Source of the DNA: Candidatus Zixiibacteriota bacterium
Lineage (GTDB): Bacteria; Zixibacteria; MSB-5A5; GN15; FEB-12
DNA: 5,277 nt
Direction of reading: 5' to 3'
Assembly (NCBI GenBank): GCA_023132995.1
Contig: JAGLXI010000140.1
Location: 1-5,277, forward strand
The notes under the pieces were generated by a model. The model was not told where the DNA came from. It saw only the letters and a list, made by a program, of their open reading frames with translations, and made no database searches. The number at the start of each line of letters is the position of its first letter. Position 1 is the first letter of the stretch. This document shows, piece after piece, positions 1 to 5,277 of this stretch. Made by a program: the position numbers and the translations under genes.

Positions 1-1382
<1,382 letters not shown>

Positions 1383-1488
1383 GATTGACAAAATTGGGGA
1401 TTGATCGCCCGGGCAGACAGCCTGGCCGACCCCATGCCGTCGGAACACAAATGAACCGACTGACAACGGACTGAAATAAAGCAGGTCT
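1383..1488 (+). other. atpA-atpG intergenic spacer with potential RNA secondary structure
   Basis: This 106-nt gap is longer than the atpG-atpD (44 nt) and atpD-atpC (11 nt) gaps. It contains the palindrome GCCCGGGC (1407-1414) and a possible hairpin pairing 1409-1414 with 1420-1425 around the 5-nt loop AGACA, with one G-T wobble. TGGGG (1395-1399) can also pair with CCCCA (1430-1434) to enclose it. No T-run follows, so it does not look like a terminator. There is a TTGACA at 1385-1390 but no credible -10 box 17 nt later. The only ATG frame inside (1434) is six codons long. A role in message processing or stability is inference. Confidence 0.35.
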
Positions 1489-2367
1489 ATGCCGACGCTT
1501 CGTGATGTAAAGAAAAGAATCCGCTCCGTAATCTCGACCCAGCGGATCACCAACGCCATGGAGATGGTGGCGGCGGCCAAACTGCGCCGGGCGCAGCAGC
1601 GGATCGAGCAGGCCCGGCCCTATGCCGAAAAGATGGACCAGATGCTCGGCCACCTGGCTGCAGCCTCCACCAGCGAGATAGTGCACCCCTATTTCGAGCA
1701 GAGAGAGACCAGGAAGAAGACGCTGGTGGTGATTACCTCCGACCGTGGCTTTTGCGGGTCATTCAACTCCAACATCATCAGGCGCGCAGTGCGGTGGCTC
1801 GACGACAACCGCGAATACGAAACGGAACTGATCACGGTCGGCAAGAAAGGCAACAACTACTTCCGGATACGCCCTGTCCCGATCATCCGTTTCTGGGGTG
1901 ACTGGGGAGGAAGTCTCGATTATGACCGCGCGCGCGAGGTAGTCCGTTTCGCGACCGACCGGTTTGTGTCCGGCCAGACCGATCGGATCGACCTGCTGTA
2001 CACGCGCTTCTTGTCGACGGCCAGGTATCGCGTGACGTCACAGGACTATCTGCCCGTGGCGCCGCCCGACATTCCGGAAGAGGGAGACGAGAGAGACAGC
2101 GTCGCCATGGACTATATCTTTGAGCCGGACGCCGAACGGATATATGCCGCCCTGATGCCCGGCTATGCCACGACTATAATGGTCACCGCCCTGGCGGACT
2201 CCTTCGCCAGCGAGCACGGCAACCGGATGATCGCCATGAATGCGGCCACCAAGAACGCCGGCGAGATGATTGATGGGTTGACGTTGCAGTATAATAAGGC
2301 CCGCCAGGCGCAGATTACCAAGGAACTGCTGGAGGTGGTCTCCGGCGCCGAGGCTCTCAAGGGCTGA
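1489..2367 (+). CDS. atpG: F-type ATP synthase subunit gamma
   Basis: Gamma is the central rotor shaft of F1. Its N- and C-terminal helices form an antiparallel coiled coil inside the alpha3beta3 ring and couple proton-driven rotation to ATP synthesis. At 292 residues it has the usual bacterial length. Both diagnostic ends are present: the N-terminal helix (roughly 1-55, with STQRITNAMEMVAAAKLRRA at 16-35) and the C-terminal helix (roughly 225-290, with SEHGNRMIAMNAATKNAGEM at 241-260 and YNKARQAQITKEL at 268-280). The middle Rossmann-like domain carries ITSDRGFCGSFN (82-93), equivalent to the usual SDRGLCG segment. No chloroplast-type redox cysteine loop is visible. A TAA stop lies in frame at 1477-1479, so the ATG at 1489 is the first possible ATG and it fits the family N terminus. 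The ribosome-binding site is weak: only AGCAGG, a few bases upstream. Confidence 0.97.
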   Translation: MPTLRDVKKRIRSVISTQRITNAMEMVAAAKLRRAQQRIEQARPYAEKMDQMLGHLAAASTSEIVHPYFEQRETRKKTLVVITSDRGFCGSFNSNIIRRAVRWLDDNREYETELITVGKKGNNYFRIRPVPIIRFWGDWGGSLDYDRAREVVRFATDRFVSGQTDRIDLLYTRFLSTARYRVTSQDYLPVAPPDIPEEGDERDSVAMDYIFEPDAERIYAALMPGYATTIMVTALADSFASEHGNRMIAMNAATKNAGEMIDGLTLQYNKARQAQITKELLEVVSGAEALKG

Positions 2368-2399
2368 GTGGATGTGAAATAGGTCGTTTCAACATAAGT

Positions 2400-2403
2400 G
2401 GAG
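2400..2403 (+). promoter_or_regulatory. Ribosome-binding site of atpD
   Basis: GGAG within AGTGGAGT lies 8 nt before the atpD ATG at 2412. It supports that start and is stronger than the site before atpG, in keeping with the need for three beta per gamma in F1. The link to stoichiometry is inference. Confidence 0.7.
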
Positions 2404-2411
2404 TTCACTAC

Positions 2412-3818
2412 ATGGCTGAAAATATCGGAAAAATCGCGCAGGTTATCGGGGCCACGGTCGACTGCGAGTTTCGTAGCGGCGCCCTGCCCGACATGCTGAA
2501 CGCCATTGTCATCAAGGACGAAGAGAGAAATATCAGCCTCACCGTTGAGGTTGCCATGCACATCGGCGACAGCATTGTCCGCTGCGTGGCGCTGGCCTCC
2601 ACCGACGGCCTGGTGCGCGGCATGAAGGCCGTCGACACCGGCGGGCCGATTACCGTCCCGGTCGGTGAACAGTGCCTCGGACGCCTGTTTGACCTTCTCG
2701 GTCGATCTATCGACGGCAAGGGTGCCATCCCAGCCGATGCCAGGCGGTTGCCCATCCACCGCGCGGCGCCCGCTTTCGAAGAACAGGTGACCAGCGCCGA
2801 GATGTTTGAAACCGGCATCAAGGTCATTGACCTCCTGGAGCCCTATCTCAAGGGGGGTAAGGTGGGCATGTTCGGCGGCGCCGGCGTTGGCAAGACCGTC
2901 ATAATCCAGGAGCTGATTCATAATATCGCCACCGAGCACAGCGGATACTCCGTTTTCTGCGGCGTGGGGGAGCGGACCCGCGAAGGCAACGATCTCTACT
3001 TAGAGATGACCGAGTCCGGCGTTATCAATCGTACCGCCATGGTGTTCGGCCAGATGAACGAGCCGCCTGGTGCGCGCCTCCGAGTGGCTCTCTCCGGCCT
3101 GACGATGGCCGAGCATTTCCGCGACGAAGAGCACCAGGACGTCCTGCTTTTCATTGACAACATCTTCCGCTTTGTGCAGGCGGGGTCCGAGGTTTCGGCG
3201 CTTCTTGGCCGTATGCCCTCGGCGGTTGGCTACCAGCCCACACTCGGCACCGAGATGGGCGGTCTCCAGGAGCGCATCACGTCCACGCAGGCGGGGTCGA
3301 TTACGTCTGTCCAGGCTATCTATGTTCCGGCCGACGATCTGACCGACCCGGCCCCGGCGACGACCTTCGCGCACCTTGACGCCACCACGGTGCTCTCGCG
3401 GCAAATCGCCGAGCTTGGCCTCTACCCGGCGGTCGACCCGCTTGACTCCACCTCCCGCATTCTGGATCCGGCGATCGTCGGCGAAGACCACTACCGGGTG
3501 GCCCGTGAGGTGCAGCGGATTCTGCAGCGTTACAAGGACCTGCAGGATATCATCGCCATCCTCGGGATGGACGAGCTCTCCGAAGAGGACAAACTGATGG
3601 TGCAGCGGGCGCGAAAGATACAGCGCTTCCTGTCACAGCCGTGCTTCGTAGCGGAGGCCTTCACCGGCAAGCCCGGCGCCTACGTCAAGGTCGATGACAC
3701 GGTCAAGGGATTCGATATGATTATCGCCGGTGAGCTTGACCACGTTGCCGAGCAGGCCTTCTTCATGGTCGGCGGTATTGACGAGGTGCTGGAGAAACAT
3801 GAGCAATCCAGTAAGTAG
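2412..3818 (+). CDS. atpD: F-type ATP synthase subunit beta (catalytic)
   Basis: Beta is the catalytic subunit that makes or hydrolyses ATP in the F1 head. The 468-residue length is normal. The N-terminal beta-barrel (about 1-80) is followed by the nucleotide-binding domain with P-loop GGAGVGKT (155-162, Lys161), the catalytic glutamate E187 in GERTREGNDLY (186-196), FGQMNEPPGAR (212-222), Walker B LLFIDN (245-250, Asp249), and GRMPSAVGYQPTLGTEMGG (266-284). The adenine-stacking tyrosine is Y338 in YPAVDPLDSTSR. The C-terminal helical domain carries an exact DELSEED (387-393), the lever that contacts gamma and the site where epsilon can lock the enzyme. All key residues are present, so the enzyme should be active. 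The ATG at 2412 has GGAG 8 nt upstream and gives the expected start (GKIAQVIGATVDCEF). It follows atpG by 44 nt and precedes atpC by 11 nt. Confidence 0.99.
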   Translation: MAENIGKIAQVIGATVDCEFRSGALPDMLNAIVIKDEERNISLTVEVAMHIGDSIVRCVALASTDGLVRGMKAVDTGGPITVPVGEQCLGRLFDLLGRSIDGKGAIPADARRLPIHRAAPAFEEQVTSAEMFETGIKVIDLLEPYLKGGKVGMFGGAGVGKTVIIQELIHNIATEHSGYSVFCGVGERTREGNDLYLEMTESGVINRTAMVFGQMNEPPGARLRVALSGLTMAEHFRDEEHQDVLLFIDNIFRFVQAGSEVSALLGRMPSAVGYQPTLGTEMGGLQERITSTQAGSITSVQAIYVPADDLTDPAPATTFAHLDATTVLSRQIAELGLYPAVDPLDSTSRILDPAIVGEDHYRVAREVQRILQRYKDLQDIIAILGMDELSEEDKLMVQRARKIQRFLSQPCFVAEAFTGKPGAYVKVDDTVKGFDMIIAGELDHVAEQAFFMVGGIDEVLEKHEQSSK

Positions 3819-3821
3819 GTG
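3817..3821 (+). promoter_or_regulatory. Ribosome-binding site of atpC overlapping the atpD stop
   Basis: AGGTG lies 8 nt before the atpC ATG at 3830 and shares bases with the TAG stop of atpD (3816-3818). This suggests that ribosomes finishing atpD start atpC (translational coupling). The site is seen in the sequence; the coupling is inferred. Confidence 0.6.
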
Positions 3822-3829
3822 ATCACGCT

Positions 3830-4249
3830 ATGTTTCTGCTCTCGATAGTCACACCTGAAAAGGTATGTTACGAGGCCCAGGTGCAATCCCTGGTGGTGCC
3901 CGGCACCGAGGGATACTTGGGAATCCTGTCCAACCACGCCCCTCTGATCACCGCCCTGCTCCCGGGCCGGATCGAATTCGCCGATGCCGAGAACAGAGTG
4001 AACATTATGGCCGTATCGGTCGGATTCCTGGAGGTCTCAAAGAACCGGGCGACCATACTGGCAAATGCCGTGGAGCGAGCCGACGAGATTGATGTCGAGC
4101 GGGCCCAGGCCGCTTTCGACCGGGAGAAACAGCGTATCATTTCGGCGGGCAAAGGCGAGACCGATATCGACCTGCCGTCGGCGCGGGCTGCTTTCGAACG
4201 CGCCGCCAATCGCCTGAGGGTATTCAAAGAGCACTCCGGCGACAGATGA
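3830..4249 (+). CDS. atpC: F-type ATP synthase subunit epsilon
   Basis: Epsilon sits at the foot of the gamma shaft, links it to the c-ring and can inhibit ATP hydrolysis through its C-terminal helices. The 139-residue length is normal. The N-terminal beta-sandwich (about 1-84) shows LLSIVTPEKVCYE, GTEGYLGILSNHAPLITALLPG (25-46) and the SVGFLEV segment (63-69). The C-terminal two-helix domain (about 87-135) is present in full, so this is not one of the short forms lacking the inhibitory helices. It carries IDVERA (87-92), which fits the I(L)DXXRA ATP-binding motif described for Bacillus PS3 epsilon, plus E82, R98, R124 and R128 at matching places. The start ATG at 3830 has AGGTG 8 nt upstream, overlapping the end of atpD. 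It is the last gene of the operon, with terminator hairpins close behind. Confidence 0.96.
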   Translation: MFLLSIVTPEKVCYEAQVQSLVVPGTEGYLGILSNHAPLITALLPGRIEFADAENRVNIMAVSVGFLEVSKNRATILANAVERADEIDVERAQAAFDREKQRIISAGKGETDIDLPSARAAFERAANRLRVFKEHSGDR

Positions 4250-4258
4250 TTTTGTGGA

Positions 4259-4284
4259 CGGCAGCCCCTCGTCTGCCGCGTTTT
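4259..4284 (+). terminator. Weak intrinsic terminator or first of two tandem hairpins after atpC
   Basis: CGGCAG (4259-4264) pairs perfectly with CTGCCG (4273-4278) around an 8-nt loop, followed by CG and four T (4281-4284). It begins 10 nt after the atpC stop. The stem is short and the T-run is separated from it by two bases, so it may be weak alone and act with the stronger hairpin just downstream. Confidence 0.5.
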
Positions 4285-4293
4285 CTATGCGTG

Positions 4294-4324
4294 GCCGGTG
4301 TATGTCCTCGTGCACCGGCTTTTT
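4294..4324 (+). terminator. Strong intrinsic terminator of the atp operon
   Basis: An 11-bp stem pairs 4294-4304 with 4309-4319 (core GCCGGTG/CACCGGC, then four more pairs of which two are G-T wobbles) around the tetraloop TCCT. Five T (4320-4324) follow the stem directly. This is the classic Rho-independent form for the + strand. On the - strand no T-run follows the hairpin, so it should not stop transcription arriving from the convergent genes. Confidence 0.85.
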
Positions 4325-4384
4325 CATGCAGGCCCGGTAGCCGAGAGCGTATACTGCGCACAACGTGCATCTAGCCAAGATCAG

Positions 4385-4402
4385 ATTGGGACACTGCCCA
4401 AT
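4385..4402. repeat. Perfect inverted repeat ATTGGG-n6-CCCAAT in the convergent intergenic region
   Basis: ATTGGG (4385-4390) and CCCAAT (4397-4402) form a perfect 6-bp stem with loop ACACTG. It lies 29 nt beyond the stop of the - strand membrane gene. It could help end or protect that transcript, but no T-run follows on either strand. It could also be a protein-binding site or chance. A second inverted repeat, TGACCA (4411-4416) and TGGTCA (4428-4433), lies next to it and overlaps the stop codon of the - strand gene. Apart from these I see nothing gene-like in 4325-4430. Confidence 0.35.
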
Positions 4403-4430
4403 ACGTGCGGTGACCAACGCTAACGACTGG

Positions 4431-5111
4431 TCAGCAGGTTGTGGTAGGTGTGCTTTTTCCCCCGACAGGACCCTTACTACTCACCGCGATATAGTATAGG
4501 CGGATTATTGACCCGGCTTCCCCTCCTACGGAACCGACGAATTCCCAAATGAACCACCCACCGATAAGTGCTAGTAAACCAGACCAGAGAAAGGTCTGTT
4601 TTGCTGCGAGTACGACTGCCGCCATCAGTACAGGGAAGATAACCCCGGCGAAGAAGTTGGCACGAGCTTCGGTCTGAAGAAGGGAGCGATGAAGGTGAGG
4701 GTAGGAACACTGAAGGAAATCCTTGCAGTAAGCAAGCACATCCCAGCTTCTATCCTCCAACGCAGACTCACTGAACTGACTTTGAAAGAACTCGGTCACC
4801 CGCTTGCCGGCTGTCGGATCGAATAATCCGGATGATAAGACGCCCTTAATGCTTGGTGGCCGCCTGAAATGTGACAAACACCTGAAACTGAGACCGAGGG
4901 TAACATGGCCGACCAGGAAGCTCACGAGAAGGAATGTTACTACAAACACCGCGGAACATCTGTAGTAGAAATCAGTAATGCCGTCTTGCAGCCAAGCATA
5001 ATCTGACCACTGCCAGAGTGCGGCGGCGATGACTGCCAATAGAATAGCACCAGACATTGTGCGACCGTAAAGGTCATTCAGGTTGATAACAAAGCGCTCG
5101 ACTCTCTCCAT
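4431..5111 (-). CDS. Uncharacterised four-helix membrane protein with a central soluble domain
   Basis: I do not recognise this family. The 226-residue protein has four hydrophobic segments at about 19-35, 52-74, 152-170 and 173-192, arranged as two hairpins around a soluble stretch of about 77 residues (75-151). Charge placement fits both ends and the central domain being cytoplasmic: Arg/Lys are rich in 75-151 and the tail, while the first outer loop (36-51) has three Asp and no Lys/Arg. The central part holds CX5C (C129, C135) and ends in a charged segment, LLQTEARANFFAG (144-156), just before helix 3. There is no signal peptide and no catalytic motif I can name. The ATG at 5111 is chosen because AAGGAG lies 7 nt upstream; the longer frame from TTG 5129 starts before that site, and ATG 5117 is only 1 nt from it. 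Base composition is about 50% GC, lower than the atp genes, suggesting accessory DNA. It converges on the atp operon. Confidence 0.75.
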   Translation of the reverse strand: MERVERFVINLNDLYGRTMSGAILLAVIAAALWQWSDYAWLQDGITDFYYRCSAVFVVTFLLVSFLVGHVTLGLSFRCLSHFRRPPSIKGVLSSGLFDPTAGKRVTEFFQSQFSESALEDRSWDVLAYCKDFLQCSYPHLHRSLLQTEARANFFAGVIFPVLMAAVVLAAKQTFLWSGLLALIGGWFIWEFVGSVGGEAGSIIRLYYIAVSSKGPVGGKSTPTTTC

Positions 5112-5118
5112 TCTCATA

Positions 5119-5124
5119 CTCCTT
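5119..5124 (-). promoter_or_regulatory. Shine-Dalgarno site that fixes the membrane-protein start
   Basis: On the - strand AAGGAG (5124 down to 5119) is a near-perfect anti-16S match, 7 nt before ATG 5111-5109. It lies inside the 18-nt gap between the preceding stop (TGA, 5132-5130) and this start. This argues for independent initiation of the membrane protein rather than one long reading frame. Confidence 0.75.
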
Positions 5125-5129
5125 CGCAA

Positions 5130-5277
5130 TCACAGTTCAACACTTCGCAAGAAAGAGCCGACTTTGCTGATTGACAAGTTCGTTTTGGAGACTTGGCTTT
5201 CCTCTCCCCCTAACTGGGCATGCCACCGAAAGCCAGCCTCCAGCATCCGGACTGGATTCCCTAAACTCACAAACGAA
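5130..5277 (-). CDS. Probable C-terminal end of an unidentified gene running off the window
   Basis: On the - strand the frame from 5276 to the TGA at 5132-5130 is open for 48 codons and reaches the window edge without a stop. It lacks a start here, so it would be the tail of a larger protein. The translation looks protein-like (for example NPVRMLEAGFRW, then NLSISKVGSFLRSVEL at the end), mostly soluble, with a likely helical basic/hydrophobic end. By my hand count about 58% of its third positions are G or C, against about 46% in the competing open frame of the same strand, which is mild support. The stop falls 18 nt before the membrane-protein start, the spacing expected for two genes in one operon. 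I do not recognise a family. The alternative is that 148 nt is open by chance and this is simply the upstream region of the membrane gene. Confidence 0.45.
   Translation of the reverse strand, partial: SFVSLGNPVRMLEAGFRWHAQLGGEESQVSKTNLSISKVGSFLRSVEL

Noticed and set aside
1489..2367. Redox-regulated gamma subunit because of a cysteine in GFCG
   Set aside because: That cysteine is part of the common bacterial GLCG-like motif; the chloroplast-type regulatory cysteine pair and its insertion are absent.
2163..2939. 258-codon open frame on the - strand across the atpG-atpD junction
   Set aside because: It lies opposite two certain genes; long antisense open frames are expected in GC-rich coding DNA, and its translation has no family features.
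3000..3491. 163-codon - strand open frame inside atpD
   Set aside because: Antisense shadow of conserved beta-subunit coding sequence, very rich in Arg/Gly as expected from such a shadow.
4037..4417. 126-codon - strand open frame over the end of atpC and the intergenic region
   Set aside because: It runs through atpC and across both terminator hairpins; the translation shows no domain-like pattern.
5146..5175. Possible - strand promoter (TTGTCA followed 17 nt later by TTTCTT) before the membrane gene
   Set aside because: The -35 is fair but the -10 matches TATAAT poorly, and the segment probably lies inside the upstream coding frame; too weak to list as a feature.
5171..5199. TTGACA at 5171-5176 as a + strand promoter
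   Set aside because: The -10 position (TGGCTT at 5194-5199) is poor and no + strand gene follows.

Overview
The window holds the downstream half of a bacterial F-type ATP synthase operon on the + strand (atpA, cut at its 5' end, then atpG, atpD, atpC). It is followed by a convergent, more AT-rich accessory region on the - strand. The organism is a bacterium: order alpha-gamma-beta-epsilon, Shine-Dalgarno sites, an intrinsic terminator. The atp genes are GC-rich, roughly 60% by eye. The phylum cannot be fixed without searches. The protein style would fit an uncultured FCB- or Zixibacteria-like or deltaproteobacteria-like lineage, but that is only a guess.

Layout: 1-1382 alpha subunit, about 47 N-terminal residues missing upstream. 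1383-1488 is a 106-nt gap that can fold. 1489-2367 gamma; 2412-3818 beta; 3830-4249 epsilon. 4250-4430 is the convergent intergenic region. It has two tandem hairpins with T-runs, the second of which is a strong intrinsic terminator for the operon, then two smaller inverted repeats. 4431-5111 (-) is an unrecognised four-helix membrane protein whose start is decided by a well-placed AAGGAG. 5130-5277 (-) is probably the C-terminal end of another gene that runs off the window; it stops 18 nt before the membrane gene.

The four atp products form the catalytic F1 head and rotor: the alpha3beta3 ring, the gamma shaft, and epsilon as rotor foot and inhibitor. The a, c, b and delta subunits must lie elsewhere, most likely just upstream. 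All catalytic motifs are intact, so this part is ordinary housekeeping. The less ordinary parts are the - strand membrane protein with its partial upstream partner, and an epsilon subunit that keeps the full residue set known to bind ATP in thermophilic Bacillus. I see no CRISPR array, tRNA, rRNA, IS element or recognisable defence gene.
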